Position numbers and translations under genes: made by a program. A model generated the notes under the pieces. It had not been told where the DNA came from. It made no database searches and was given only the letters and a program-made list of their open reading frames with translations. From Bacteroidota bacterium (GTDB lineage Bacteria; Bacteroidota; Bacteroidia; B-17B0; Aurantibacillaceae): 64,000 nt of DNA. Shown here in pieces: positions 32,525-42,502 of this stretch; the stretch's first letter is position 1, and each line of letters starts with the position of its first letter. The stretch lies in assembly GCA_003153315.1 (NCBI GenBank), contig PLYA01000028.1, forward strand, positions 1 through 64,000, read 5' to 3'.

Positions 32525-35491
32525 ATGAAATTACAAAAGTATCTATTTAACAATTTGTTGCGCAAATACAACAAATGTAAGCGCAGGCTTAGTAACTTAA
32601 AAACGGGTAATCGCAATTTCCACCGCCAAGGAGTACTTGAAAAGCACATTACCCGTATGTATGAACAATTAATGGCCTTGCAGGCCTATATTAAACGTGG
32701 TGCTGTGGCAACAGGTTTGGTATTAGGTGCTATGGCTTTGCAGCCTAATGTGGCTCATGCACAAACCCAAGTTCCTGGCTTTGCACCTGCTATGGTAAAC
32801 CCCTTTGGGTTATCAGCTAGTTCATACATTTATACGGTACCGGCCTTTGCAGATTTAGATAACGATGGTGATTTGGATATGCTTGTGGGTTTGAAAGGTA
32901 GCCCTAGTTTTTCATATTATCAAAATACAGGCACAAATGTAAGCCCTTCTTTTTCTACTACAGCTGTTTCAGACCCTTTTGGTTTAACCGATACTCCTAA
33001 TACTTATGCAACTCCTGCTTTTGTAGATTTAGACCATGATGGGGATATGGATATTATGGCAGGTGACCATTCGGGTAATTTTAATTATTACAAAAATGTG
33101 GGGACCTCTTCTGTTCCTTCTTTTACCGCCTCTGTGTTTAACCCTTTTGGTACAGCAGTAATAGGTGGAGGTGACTATTCTCATCCTTCCTTTGCCGATT
33201 TAGATAATGACGGTGATTTGGATATGATGGCGAGCAGCGAGGGTGATGGTAATTTTTATTATTTTCAAAATATAGGCACCAATACTGCACCTAGTTTTTC
33301 TGCTGCCGTTATGAATCCTTTCAGCTTAGTTCAAAATTCAGATAGATGGGTTGGGGCCACTCTTGGAGATTTGGACCATGATGGGGACTTTGACATAATA
33401 TCACAGTCTAATGCAGGTGATTTTAATTATTATCAAAATATTGGTACGGCATCTGTTCCTTCTTTTGCAGCACCACTTATTAATCCTTTTACATTAATCA
33501 ACCTTAATTCTGTAAATGGTCACTCTTGGTATGCAACAACATTTGTTGACTTAAACAATGATGGCAGGCTTGATTTAATGTCTGGTGATAACAATGGAAG
33601 TTTTATTTATAATCAAAATGTTATTTTCGGTTCCGCATTAAACTTTAATGGCACGAGCACTTATATTGCTCCTACATCAACAACCAATATTCCAGTTGGC
33701 AATTCACCTTATACTATTGAAGCATGGATTAAACCCAATGGAGCTCCGGCTAATTTAGGGATAATAGGTTGGGGTACTTATGGCAGTACCAATCAGGTGA
33801 ATGCTTTCAGGCTTGATAACAGTGGTGGAATTTTTAATTACTGGTGGGGAAATGATTTGTATGTTGCACCTACCGGTTTTAACCTATATGATGGTAGCTG
33901 GCATCATTTGGCTGCCACTTATGACGGAATTACCCGTGCTATTTATGTAGATGGAGTTATGAAAAATAGCGATGCCCCAACAGGGCTCAATGTAAGTGGA
34001 ACAAGTAATCTGGCAATTGGCTTAACTGCTCCTTCTTTGAATGAATACTTTAACGGTTCTATGGATGAAGTGCGTGTTTGGAATTATGCTAGAACGCAAT
34101 GCCAAATTAACAATAGTATGAATTGTGAATTAGCTCCTTCCGATAGAACGGGTCTAGGTCTTTATTATAAATTTAATGAAGGAATAGCTGGGGCAAATAA
34201 CTCAACTATAACTACACTTATTGACTCTTCAGGAAATGGAAATAACGGAACGCTTAATGCCTTTGCTTTAACAGGAACTACTTCTAACTGGGTTGCACCG
34301 GGCGGAGTTACCACAGGGTTTTCTTGTGGGCCTATTGTTACTCCAACAGTAAGTGTAAACAACCCAACTATTTGTGCTGGCACAACTACAACCTTAACGG
34401 CAAGCGGTGCTGTTACTTATAGTTGGAGTACAAGTGCTGCAACGGCTGCTATAACACCTTCACCAACCGTAACCACTACCTATACCGTTACAGGTGTTAA
34501 TGTAAATTATTGCATGGGGTCTTCGGCAGTATCTACAGTAAGCGTAAATCCAACACCAACTGTAAGCATAGGTACTAATAACCCTGTTTGTGCTGGACAG
34601 GCAATAGATTTTAATTATGCAGGAAGTTCTGTTACATCTTATACTTGGAACGGACCAGCCTCTTATACATCAAGTATTGCCTCTCCAACTATTACGGCAG
34701 CCACAACAGCTGAGTCAGGGACTTATTCTCTTTCAGTTACTGATGTAAATGGGTGTAATGCAATGGGAACAACAGGTATTACTGTAAACCCTTTACCTAC
34801 AGTTACGGTAAACTCGCCAACCATTTGTGTAGGCAATACAGCAACTTTAACTGCAAGTGGTACAGCAACTTCTTATACATGGAATACAAGTGCTATGACA
34901 ACTTCTATAAGTGCAACACCAACTGTAACTACAAACTATACTGTAACGGGTGCTGATGCCAATGGTTGTATGAACATGGCAACTACCTCAATTGATGTAA
35001 ATTCTTTACCAACTGTAACAGCAAGTAGCAGTACAGTAACTTTATGTGTAGGTCATACAGCTACCTTAACAGCAGGTGGTACAGCTACTTCGTTTACTTG
35101 GAGTACTGGTGCTACAACAGCAACGATTGCAGTTAGCCCAACAGTTACTACAACGTATACTTTAACTGGTAAAAATGCCAACGGTTGTGATAATATGACA
35201 ACCTTTACACAATCAGTTTCTACCTGTGGAGTTGGTATAGAACAATACAGTGCTAACAGCAATGAAGTAACTGTTTACCCGAATCCCAACAATGGTAGTT
35301 TTGTGGTTACAACAACAGAGAATACAAGCTCTATTATGGTAACAGATATATTAGGCAATGAGTTGTTGTCTGTTAATCCAGATGGTACATCTACCAACAT
35401 TAACTTAAGTGAACAACCAAGCGGAGTTTACTTTATAAAAGTAATAAGCAATGGCGCACAAACAGTTAAACGTATAATTATTAATAACTAA
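32525..35491 (+). CDS. Large secreted T9SS protein: FG-GAP repeats, LamG domain, Ig-like repeats, sorting domain
   Basis: 988 residues. An unusual basic leader of about 55 residues precedes the hydrophobic signal segment (AVATGLVLGAMALQPNVAHA). Five VCBS/FG-GAP-type calcium repeats follow (ADLDNDGDLDM near residue 109, then near 167, 223, 280 and 340). A LamG/concanavalin-like domain spans about 372-530 (YTIEAWIKPNG, WHHLAATYDG, MDEVRVWNYA). Three or four Thr-rich Ig-like repeats come next (TICAGTTTTLTASG, TICVGNTATLTASG). The C-terminal type A sorting domain (VTVYPNPNNGSFVV to the end) directs it through the T9SS to the cell surface. Likely an adhesin or carbohydrate-binding surface protein. 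Confidence 0.88.
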   Translation: MKLQKYLFNNLLRKYNKCKRRLSNLKTGNRNFHRQGVLEKHITRMYEQLMALQAYIKRGAVATGLVLGAMALQPNVAHAQTQVPGFAPAMVNPFGLSASSYIYTVPAFADLDNDGDLDMLVGLKGSPSFSYYQNTGTNVSPSFSTTAVSDPFGLTDTPNTYATPAFVDLDHDGDMDIMAGDHSGNFNYYKNVGTSSVPSFTASVFNPFGTAVIGGGDYSHPSFADLDNDGDLDMMASSEGDGNFYYFQNIGTNTAPSFSAAVMNPFSLVQNSDRWVGATLGDLDHDGDFDIISQSNAGDFNYYQNIGTASVPSFAAPLINPFTLINLNSVNGHSWYATTFVDLNNDGRLDLMSGDNNGSFIYNQNVIFGSALNFNGTSTYIAPTSTTNIPVGNSPYTIEAWIKPNGAPANLGIIGWGTYGSTNQVNAFRLDNSGGIFNYWWGNDLYVAPTGFNLYDGSWHHLAATYDGITRAIYVDGVMKNSDAPTGLNVSGTSNLAIGLTAPSLNEYFNGSMDEVRVWNYARTQCQINNSMNCELAPSDRTGLGLYYKFNEGIAGANNSTITTLIDSSGNGNNGTLNAFALTGTTSNWVAPGGVTTGFSCGPIVTPTVSVNNPTICAGTTTTLTASGAVTYSWSTSAATAAITPSPTVTTTYTVTGVNVNYCMGSSAVSTVSVNPTPTVSIGTNNPVCAGQAIDFNYAGSSVTSYTWNGPASYTSSIASPTITAATTAESGTYSLSVTDVNGCNAMGTTGITVNPLPTVTVNSPTICVGNTATLTASGTATSYTWNTSAMTTSISATPTVTTNYTVTGADANGCMNMATTSIDVNSLPTVTASSSTVTLCVGHTATLTAGGTATSFTWSTGATTATIAVSPTVTTTYTLTGKNANGCDNMTTFTQSVSTCGVGIEQYSANSNEVTVYPNPNNGSFVVTTTENTSSIMVTDILGNELLSVNPDGTSTNINLSEQPSGVYFIKVISNGAQTVKRIIINN

Positions 35492-35513
35492 GATTTTGTT
35501 TGATTAATTGATT

Positions 35514-35541
35514 AAAGCCGCTCCTTCAGGAGCGGCTTTTT
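35514..35541 (+). terminator. Rho-independent terminator of the T9SS adhesin gene
   Basis: Arms AAAGCCGCTCC (35514-35524) and GGAGCGGCTTT (35529-35539) pair perfectly around TTCA and are followed by T residues. Near-copy of the terminator at 30152. Confidence 0.88.
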
Positions 35542-35579
35542 TTATTGCTTTAATTTTAATCTTTGTGGCATTAATAATT

Positions 35580-35587
35580 TACTTTTG
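35580..35587 (+). promoter_or_regulatory. -7 box TACTTTTG for hutI
   Basis: Full TAnnTTTG match 18 bp before the GTG start at 35606. The preceding 20 bp are nearly the same as those before 30211. Confidence 0.55.
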
Positions 35588-35605
35588 TAATTAAACATCC
35601 TATCT

Positions 35606-36859
35606 GTGCAAAGAATACTGATTAAAAACATAAAGAAACTGGTGCAATTGCGAGATGCACAAACCAGCAAAATTTGTGGCAAAGATATGGATACCCTGCC
35701 TTGCATGGATGATGCCTGGCTTGCCATTGATAATGGCTTGATTGCTGATTATGGTCCTATGAGTGATTTTCCTGGCATTGCAGACTGGAAAGATTTATTA
35801 GTTATAGATGCTGAAGGTAAAATGGTTTTCCCAAGCTGGGTTGATAGTCATACACATTTGGTTTATGCAGGTAGCCGCGAGCAGGAATTTACCGACAGAA
35901 TCAAAGGTTTATCTTATGAAGAAATTGCACAACGCGGTGGCGGTATTTTAAACTCAGCTAAAAAATTGCACCAGGCCAGCGAAGAAGAATTGCTGCAACA
36001 AGCACTCCCCCGTTTGCACGAAATTATTTTGCAAGGCACCGGCGCTGTAGAAATTAAAAGTGGTTACGGACTTAGTCTGGAAAGCGAATTAAAGATGCTT
36101 CGCGTAATTAAAAAGATTAAAGAGCAGACCAAGCTTACTGTTAAATCAACCTTTTTAGGTGCACACGCTGTTCCTCAAATATACAAACAAAACAAACGTG
36201 GTTATATAGACCTTGTCATTAATGAAATGATTCCGGCAGTAGCAGAAGAAAAACTAGCTGAATTCATTGATATTTTCTGCGAACAAAACTATTTCTCTTT
36301 TGACGAAACAATAGAAATATTAGAAGCCGGAAGAAAACATGGGTTAACCCCAAAAGTACATGCCGAACAAATGAGTCATAGTGGTGGTGTTGCAGCAGGA
36401 GTTGCCTGCAAGGCCATTAGCGTAGATCATTTGGAATATGTGAACGATGAAGATATTAAACTTCTCCTCCCCTCACCTACCATGCCTACTATATTGCCAG
36501 GTGCAGCTTATTTTATAAGTTTACCCAATCCTCCGGCACGTCAAATGATAGATGCAGGCTTACCTCTTTCCATTGCCAGTGATTTTAACCCTGGTACAAG
36601 TCCAACCGGTAACATGAACCTGATGCAAAGCATTGCCTGTATACAATATAAACTTACGCCTAACGAAGCTATTAATGCATCAACCCTAAATAGTGCCTAT
36701 GCAATGCATGTGGAAAAAGAACTGGGTAGTATTACCATTGGTAAAAAAGCGAATGTGTTTATTACCAAAGCCATCCCTTCTACCGATTTTATCTCTTACT
36801 CTTTTGGCAGTAACCTTGTGGAGACCGTTATTCTGAATGGAGAGGTATTTAAAGGTTAA
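35606..36859 (+). CDS. hutI: Imidazolonepropionase HutI, GTG start
   Basis: Amidohydrolase that opens 4-imidazolone-5-propanoate to N-formimino-L-glutamate in histidine degradation. The 417 residues show the metal site DSHTHLVYAG (His82, His84), the family signature RGGGIL, SGYGLS, GAHAVPQIY, HAEQMSHSGG, VDHLEYV, and ASDFNPGTSPTGNM with the metal-binding Asp. The start is GTG at 35606, 18 bp after a good -7 box; no better in-frame ATG exists before conserved sequence. Other hut genes are not in the window. An S9 peptidase gene follows by 6 bp, so peptide and histidine use may be co-expressed. Confidence 0.93.
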   Translation: MQRILIKNIKKLVQLRDAQTSKICGKDMDTLPCMDDAWLAIDNGLIADYGPMSDFPGIADWKDLLVIDAEGKMVFPSWVDSHTHLVYAGSREQEFTDRIKGLSYEEIAQRGGGILNSAKKLHQASEEELLQQALPRLHEIILQGTGAVEIKSGYGLSLESELKMLRVIKKIKEQTKLTVKSTFLGAHAVPQIYKQNKRGYIDLVINEMIPAVAEEKLAEFIDIFCEQNYFSFDETIEILEAGRKHGLTPKVHAEQMSHSGGVAAGVACKAISVDHLEYVNDEDIKLLLPSPTMPTILPGAAYFISLPNPPARQMIDAGLPLSIASDFNPGTSPTGNMNLMQSIACIQYKLTPNEAINASTLNSAYAMHVEKELGSITIGKKANVFITKAIPSTDFISYSFGSNLVETVILNGEVFKG

Positions 36860-36865
36860 TAGTAT

Positions 36866-39001
36866 ATGAGATTACTACTCTTTATCAGTATATTTTTTTC
36901 ATGTGGCTTAATTGCCCAACAAGCCTTTGTATATCCAAAGGCAAATGCATCCAATCAGGCAGATACCATTTGGGGTAGAGTAGTTAAAGATCCTTACAGG
37001 TGGATGGAGAAGATAGACTCGCCTGAAATTATGGAGTGGTTAAATGAGGAAAATAAGCTGGCTCAAGACTACAATAAAAAATTAGTAGGCTCTTTAAAAG
37101 AAAATATTGAACAGTACTCTTATGTAGATTTTAAGCGGTTTACTAAGCAAGGCAAATATTATTTCTCTAAAACGATTGAAGGAGAAAGACAAACAGCAAA
37201 GCTTTTTTATCAGCAATATACTTACACCGAACCGATGGAGTTATTTGACCCTAATAAACTAGAAAGAAATGCCTCCACACATATTGATGGCTTTCTATTA
37301 TCTCCTGATGAGAAAACACTGGCCCTTACCTTATCAAAAAATGGAAGTGATTGGCAAACTATACGCTTTTTTGATATGGAACAACACAAATTATTAGATG
37401 ATACTTTAAATTTTGTAAGACAGTTAAATAAAGATAATAAGGTAAATTGGTTTAAAGATGGCATTTATTATGTTAGGTATGATTTAAAGAACGTAAAAGA
37501 ATCTTTCAAAAAAACTGTAAAAGGCCAGACTTTATACTACCATAAGTTGGGAACCAGACAAAGTGAGGACATTTTAATACATAAGCCGAGTAATAAATCA
37601 ACGCCCTTTGTGTATGACGTTACCCCTGAAGGCAAGTATCTTATTTTATTTAAAGATACTGTTATAGAAGGAACGCCTCTTTATTATGTTATGTATTCTG
37701 AACTAAAAAATGGCCCCTTACCCAACTTTAAGGTTTTTATAAGCCTTATTCCGACAAAAGGAAAATTAATTGATATTAATGTATTAGGTGAAATGAATGG
37801 CAAACTTCTTGTACAATCTAATTTTAATGCACCTACAGGAGCCATTTTTAAGTATGACCTAAGCGGAAGAAACAAAAAACAGGTGGTGGTACCTGCCTAT
37901 AATAATACTCAACTTGAGTTTGCCAAAATAGTGGGCAATAAAATTTTAACTCTGTATAGTAATGATACTGCTTCATTTGCTTATCTACATGATTCAACAG
38001 GTAAAGCTATACATGGGCTAAGGGTTCCTGTGGGTAATCGTTTTGATTTAAATCACTTTTCTTATTCAAATTCAGATAATACCCTGCTTCTTTCTTATTA
38101 TTCATTTTTCTCTCCACCGATTATGTTCGAGTATAATATAAACACATTAAAGAGTGAGCCCTTGGGCAAAACCATTGTGTATAAAATACCGGAAGGAATT
38201 ATTACTCGAAAGGTGTACTATTATTCTAAAGACAGTACCCGTGTGCCTATGTTTATAACTTACAAAGAAAAAACTAAGCTCAATGGGAACAATGCTTTAT
38301 TGCTATACGGTTATGGTGGCTTTGGTATAAGCATGGAACCTTTTTATGATCCTGCTAATGTAATATTTATAGAAAACGGCGGCATACTGGCCACACCATG
38401 CATACGTGGAGGTGGAGAATATCCTGATTGGCACGAACAGGGAAGAAGGCTTAATAAACAAAACTCTTTTGATGATTTTATTGCAGCCGCAGAATATTTG
38501 ATTGCAAATAAGTACACAAATCCGGAAAAAATAGCAGCCATGGGTGGTTCAAATGGGGGGTTACTAGTCGGGGCAGTTATGCTGCAAAGGCCTGATTTAT
38601 TTAAAGTGGTCGTTTCTCAAGCGGGGCTATTTGATATGCTTAGGTTTCATTTATATGATTTAAACTATTTGAATAAAGGAGAATATGGAAACGTAAAAGA
38701 TACTGCTGACTTTAAAAATTTATACAGCTACTCTCCCGCTCATAATGTAAAAGAGGGGGTAAACTATCCTGCAACTTTATTGGTAGCTTCAGATAACGAT
38801 AACAGAGTTAACCCTTTTCATTCCTTTAAGTTTATAGCTTCTTTGCAGGCTAAAGGTGGAAATAAACAGCCATACATCTTATACTACGAAAAAGGTGGGG
38901 GGCATAGTGGGGGTGTTACTTTTGAAAAACATGTTGAAACAAAAGCTTTTATATACGCTTTTATATTTAAGCAATTAGGAATGAAAGCAAAGGGGTGGTA
39001 A
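36866..39001 (+). CDS. Prolyl oligopeptidase family (S9A) serine peptidase, secreted
   Basis: 711 residues with a signal peptide (ending near LIAQ at 18). An N-terminal beta-propeller region follows after the PYRWMEKIDSPEIMEWLNEE segment, which is typical of prolyl oligopeptidases. The catalytic alpha/beta hydrolase domain is at the C-terminus: LYGYGGFGISM, IRGGGEYPDWHEQGR, AMGGSNGGLLVG with the nucleophile Ser562, the acidic residue in SDNDNRVNPFHSFKF and the His in GGGHSGG. It cleaves short peptides after proline in the periplasm. It follows hutI closely in the same direction. Confidence 0.92.
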   Translation: MRLLLFISIFFSCGLIAQQAFVYPKANASNQADTIWGRVVKDPYRWMEKIDSPEIMEWLNEENKLAQDYNKKLVGSLKENIEQYSYVDFKRFTKQGKYYFSKTIEGERQTAKLFYQQYTYTEPMELFDPNKLERNASTHIDGFLLSPDEKTLALTLSKNGSDWQTIRFFDMEQHKLLDDTLNFVRQLNKDNKVNWFKDGIYYVRYDLKNVKESFKKTVKGQTLYYHKLGTRQSEDILIHKPSNKSTPFVYDVTPEGKYLILFKDTVIEGTPLYYVMYSELKNGPLPNFKVFISLIPTKGKLIDINVLGEMNGKLLVQSNFNAPTGAIFKYDLSGRNKKQVVVPAYNNTQLEFAKIVGNKILTLYSNDTASFAYLHDSTGKAIHGLRVPVGNRFDLNHFSYSNSDNTLLLSYYSFFSPPIMFEYNINTLKSEPLGKTIVYKIPEGIITRKVYYYSKDSTRVPMFITYKEKTKLNGNNALLLYGYGGFGISMEPFYDPANVIFIENGGILATPCIRGGGEYPDWHEQGRRLNKQNSFDDFIAAAEYLIANKYTNPEKIAAMGGSNGGLLVGAVMLQRPDLFKVVVSQAGLFDMLRFHLYDLNYLNKGEYGNVKDTADFKNLYSYSPAHNVKEGVNYPATLLVASDNDNRVNPFHSFKFIASLQAKGGNKQPYILYYEKGGGHSGGVTFEKHVETKAFIYAFIFKQLGMKAKGW

Positions 39002-39009
39002 TTGTTAGA

Positions 39010-39279
39010 TTACTTCTTAATCTCAAAATTGCGGTATTCTTTTATTTCGCCTTCTTCTGCAAAAACCTCTTTAACCTCGGCACGTGGAGGGCCTATATAA
39101 CACCACTCAATCAGTTTGTTTATCTTTTCCTCGTTGCCTTCGGCTTCTATATATACATCTCCATTGGGTAGATTCTTTACATAACCTGTAAGGCTTAGTT
39201 GTATTGCCTTTGCAAGTGCTGCAAAACGATAAGATACGCCCTGCACATTTCCTTTTACAAAAATATTATAATGGCGCAA
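39010..39279 (-). CDS. acyP: Acylphosphatase
   Basis: 89-residue acylphosphatase that hydrolyses carboxyl-phosphate bonds such as acetyl phosphate. The catalytic residues are in place: Arg18 in the phosphate loop KGNVQGVSYRF and Asn36 in GYVKNLPNGDV. Standard length, cytoplasmic. It starts 2 bp after the stop of the sugar-nucleotide gene, so it is the last gene of the dnaN-uxs-acyP unit. Confidence 0.92.
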   Translation of the reverse strand: MRHYNIFVKGNVQGVSYRFAALAKAIQLSLTGYVKNLPNGDVYIEAEGNEEKINKLIEWCYIGPPRAEVKEVFAEEGEIKEYRNFEIKK

Positions 39280-39281
39280 GC

Positions 39282-40265
39282 TTACTTGTTTAGTTTTTCT
39301 AAATCGCGGTGTTCGGTTTTAAAAAGCTCTTCGTGCGAAAGAGATTTAAAGTACTCGTAAGTAATTTTTAATCCCTCTGCCCTATTTACTTTTGGCTCCC
39401 AACCTAATAAAGCTTTTGCTTTTGTTATATCAGGGCGGCGTTGTTTAGGGTCGTCTTTAGGTAATGGCAATGATATTAATTTTTGCTTAGCACCTGTTAG
39501 TTTTAATATCTCTTCACCAAATTCTTTTATGGTTATCTCGCTTGGATTACCAATATTAACCGGCATTATATAATCGCTTAAAAGCAGGCGGTAAATACCA
39601 TCTACCAAATCGCTTACGTAACAAAAGGAACGGGTTTGAGAACCGTCTCCAAACATGGTTAAATCTTCTCCACGCAATGCCTGGCCAATAAATGCAGGTA
39701 ACACACGCCCGTCGTTAAGGCGCATACGAGGGCCATAGGTATTAAAGATTCTTACAATGCGGGTTTCTACCTGATGTGTGTTATGATATGCCATAGTAAG
39801 CGCTTCCATAAAACGTTTGGCTTCATCGTAGCAACCACGTGGTCCAACAGGGTTTACATTACCCCAATACTCTTCTGTTTGCGGATGTACTGTTGGGTCG
39901 CCATAAACCTCGCTGGTAGAAGCAACCAACACACGCGCTTTTTTTACGCGTGCCAAACCAAGTACATTGTGAGTTCCTAAAGAAGAAACCTTGAGTGTTT
40001 GGATGGGTATTTTTAAATAATCTATTGGACTGGCAGGAGATGCAAAGTGCATAATGTAATCAAGCTCTCCGGCAATGTGAATATGCTTTGTAACATCATG
40101 ATGATGGAATTCGAAATGCTCCAACTTCATCAAATGTTCAATGTTACGCATATCGCCCGTAATGAGATTATCCATGGCAATAACGTGGTAACCTTCTTTA
40201 ATAAACTTATCGCAAAGATGAGAACCTAAAAAGCCTGCAGCACCTGTAATTAAAACTCTTTTCAT
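39282..40265 (-). CDS. UDP-glucuronate decarboxylase (UDP-xylose synthase), extended SDR
   Basis: 327 residues. NAD-binding TGAAGFLG (7-14) and the catalytic set Thr117, Ser118, Glu119, Tyr146, Lys150 ([16 protein letters not shown]) match UXS enzymes almost residue for residue. Further family motifs are [16 protein letters not shown] and [10 protein letters not shown]. It converts UDP-glucuronate to UDP-xylose for surface polysaccharide. The start overlaps the dnaN stop by one base (TAATG), giving translational coupling. No other polysaccharide genes are adjacent. Confidence 0.88.
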   Translation of the reverse strand: MKRVLITGAAGFLGSHLCDKFIKEGYHVIAMDNLITGDMRNIEHLMKLEHFEFHHHDVTKHIHIAGELDYIMHFASPASPIDYLKIPIQTLKVSSLGTHNVLGLARVKKARVLVASTSEVYGDPTVHPQTEEYWGNVNPVGPRGCYDEAKRFMEALTMAYHNTHQVETRIVRIFNTYGPRMRLNDGRVLPAFIGQALRGEDLTMFGDGSQTRSFCYVSDLVDGIYRLLLSDYIMPVNIGNPSEITIKEFGEEILKLTGAKQKLISLPLPKDDPKQRRPDITKAKALLGWEPKVNRAEGLKITYEYFKSLSHEELFKTEHRDLEKLNK

Positions 40266-41386
40266 TAATTATTCAACATTACTGGCATCACCAACATTAA
40301 AATATCTTCGGCAGGGTTATCTTTTTTAGTGGCGGTAATGATACCCGCACGGTTTGGGGCGCTCATTTCTATTTGAATTTCATCGCCCTCAATGTTGGTA
40401 ATCATATCTAATAAAAACTTAGAGTTAAAGCCAATCTCGATATCTTCGCCCACATAAGTACAGGTTAAACGTTCGTTAGCTTCGTTGGCAAAATCTAAAT
40501 CCTCTGCCGAAAGGCTAAGCTGAGAGCCTGCAATTTTTAAACGCACCTGATGTGTTGCTTTATTAGAGAAAACACTTACACGCTTTAAAGCTCCTGCAAA
40601 AGTTGCTCTATCGACAGTAAGTTTATTTGGATTTTGTTTAGGAATAACTGCTTCGTAGTTTGGATATTTGCCATCAATTAAGCGGCAAACAAGGGTAGTA
40701 GTTCCGAAAATAAATGTGGCATTTGTTTTATTGTATTCGATACTTACCACATCATCAACTCCTGCCAATAAATTCTTTAAAAGTGTTAACGGTTTTTTGG
40801 GCATGATAAAGGAAGCCGCATGAGTTGCCTTAGCATCACTTCTACGATAACGAACTAACTTATGGGCATCGGTTGCCACAAAAACAGAATCGGTTTCAGA
40901 AAATTGACAAAACACGCCGCACATTACCGGGCGCAGATCATCATTACTGGTAGCAAATAATGTTTTGGTAATAGCGGTTGCAAGTACATCTGTTTTCATA
41001 TCAATGGATGCGCCACCTTCTAATTTTGGTGTACGAGGATATTCTTCCGGGTTATGACCTGTAAGTTTATACTCTCCGTTATCAGTGCTTATTTTAATTC
41101 CAAATGTTTTTTTATCAATTGAAAAAGTTAAAGGTTGTTCAGGGAAATTACTTAAGGTATCAACCAAGGTACGTGCCGGTATAGCTATACTACCTGTTTC
41201 TTTAGCTTCTACAGCAAGTTGTGTAGTAACGGTAGTTTCCATATCCGATGCAAAAACAACTAACTTACCGGGACTTACTTCGAATAAAAAGTTATCTAAA
41301 ATAGGAATGGTATTGCTTGAATTTAATACTCCATTGATAGATTTTAAATGCTTTAAAAGTAAAGTGGTTGATACAATAAAATTCAT
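40265..41386 (-). CDS. dnaN: DNA polymerase III sliding clamp (beta subunit)
   Basis: 373 residues covering the three clamp domains. Typical segments are [92 protein letters not shown] and the C-terminal [10 protein letters not shown]. It tethers the replicative polymerase to DNA. Promoter 41409-41436. Overlaps the UDP-glucuronate decarboxylase gene; there is no dnaA or recF in this window. Confidence 0.96.
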   Translation of the reverse strand: MNFIVSTTLLLKHLKSINGVLNSSNTIPILDNFLFEVSPGKLVVFASDMETTVTTQLAVEAKETGSIAIPARTLVDTLSNFPEQPLTFSIDKKTFGIKISTDNGEYKLTGHNPEEYPRTPKLEGGASIDMKTDVLATAITKTLFATSNDDLRPVMCGVFCQFSETDSVFVATDAHKLVRYRRSDAKATHAASFIMPKKPLTLLKNLLAGVDDVVSIEYNKTNATFIFGTTTLVCRLIDGKYPNYEAVIPKQNPNKLTVDRATFAGALKRVSVFSNKATHQVRLKIAGSQLSLSAEDLDFANEANERLTCTYVGEDIEIGFNSKFLLDMITNIEGDEIQIEMSAPNRAGIITATKKDNPAEDILMLVMPVMLNN

Positions 41387-41408
41387 ATAGTTATCTTTTT
41401 AAACTAAG

Positions 41409-41436
41409 CAAAGTTAGTTTATAGTAGCAAAGACAA
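41409..41436 (-). promoter_or_regulatory. Bacteroidota-type promoter of dnaN
   Basis: On the - strand: TTG (41436-41434), 17-nt spacer, TAACTTTG (41416-41409), a full match to TAnnTTTG. The start codon is 23 bp downstream. Confidence 0.6.
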
Positions 41437-41461
41437 CAGTTGACTTACTTTTAGTTTTGAA

Positions 41462-42502
41462 CTACTTTTTAACAGTATTCTTTGGCAGGAAATAATGAGA
41501 GGATTGGAATAACTTGCCCCACGTATAAACCGGAATGGCCGCAAATTCAGCGTCATTCCAAAATTTTACATACATGTTCTGAGTATCATAAGGTAATTTG
41601 TTTCCTTTTTCATCCAACTCATGGCCTTCTTCCGGTGGTTTGTGATAGAATTTATAGACATTGGTTTTATTATCTGCATCAGTAAGGGAGATTTGCATAA
41701 AATCTTTTGATTTCCTAACTGAATCGATCTCAGGCAGAAAGGAATTTGTATACCATTTCTCTACATTCAAATTCATAAAATATGATAAATATTGTTGTAT
41801 GGCGGCCGTATCAAAAGGTTGTATTTTTTTACCCGATAAAGTTGTTATATCAAATTTATGCAGGCCCATTACATTAATAGTATAAGATGAATCAGGAAAG
41901 CCAAATAAATTTAGAGTTACATTCTTTATCTTGTCTGGTGTAATTGACAATATTTTTTGATCTCGCCATTCGGCTTCTGTGATAAAAAACCTGGGAACAA
42001 TAGTTCCAATAAAACCGGGTAATTCTATGGCATATACTTTATTATACGGTTTGTCATTATCTCCGCCTTGTAATAAACAAAAAGTCCCTCTCAAATCCTG
42101 TGTTTCATGACCGATGTACCATGTTTTAACCAGTTTTTTGTTTTGATAAATCTCGCACTTAGTACCTTTGGAAGCTATTTCTTTTAACATGTTTTCCTGT
42201 GCAGCCTGTGGCGCCGGAAACTTTATTTGCGTGCGCATAAAAGTTATTAGAAGTAATTTGATACAATCTCTGCGTGCAGGATATTTTCCGTTTATCATCC
42301 AAACACCTTTGTCGTTTTTTTCAAGCAAAGCAGTTGCCCCCAGTTTATTAGCTAAAAACAACTTATCAATAGTGGCAGTATCCGGAACAGCAAAATCATC
42401 ATCCTTACCGGTTAATGTTTTGCGTTTGTTTTTTGATATTACAAAAACCGCTCCAACAACAAGAAATAACAATAATAAGATTACTAATCTGTTTTTTTTC
42501 AT
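41462..42502 (-). CDS. DUF4340 membrane-anchored protein of the gld cluster
   Basis: 346 residues with one N-terminal membrane helix (LVILLLLFLVVGAVFVI) and a DUF4340-type periplasmic part: GVWMINGKYPARRD, IYQNKKLVKTWYIGHETQDL, FCLLQGGDNDKPYNKVYAIE and FFITEAEWRDQKILSI. DUF4340 genes often follow gldG-like genes. The start overlaps gldG by 4 nt, so the product probably belongs to the same membrane complex. No enzymatic motif is visible. Confidence 0.78.
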   Translation of the reverse strand: MKKNRLVILLLLFLVVGAVFVISKNKRKTLTGKDDDFAVPDTATIDKLFLANKLGATALLEKNDKGVWMINGKYPARRDCIKLLLITFMRTQIKFPAPQAAQENMLKEIASKGTKCEIYQNKKLVKTWYIGHETQDLRGTFCLLQGGDNDKPYNKVYAIELPGFIGTIVPRFFITEAEWRDQKILSITPDKIKNVTLNLFGFPDSSYTINVMGLHKFDITTLSGKKIQPFDTAAIQQYLSYFMNLNVEKWYTNSFLPEIDSVRKSKDFMQISLTDADNKTNVYKFYHKPPEEGHELDEKGNKLPYDTQNMYVKFWNDAEFAAIPVYTWGKLFQSSHYFLPKNTVKK

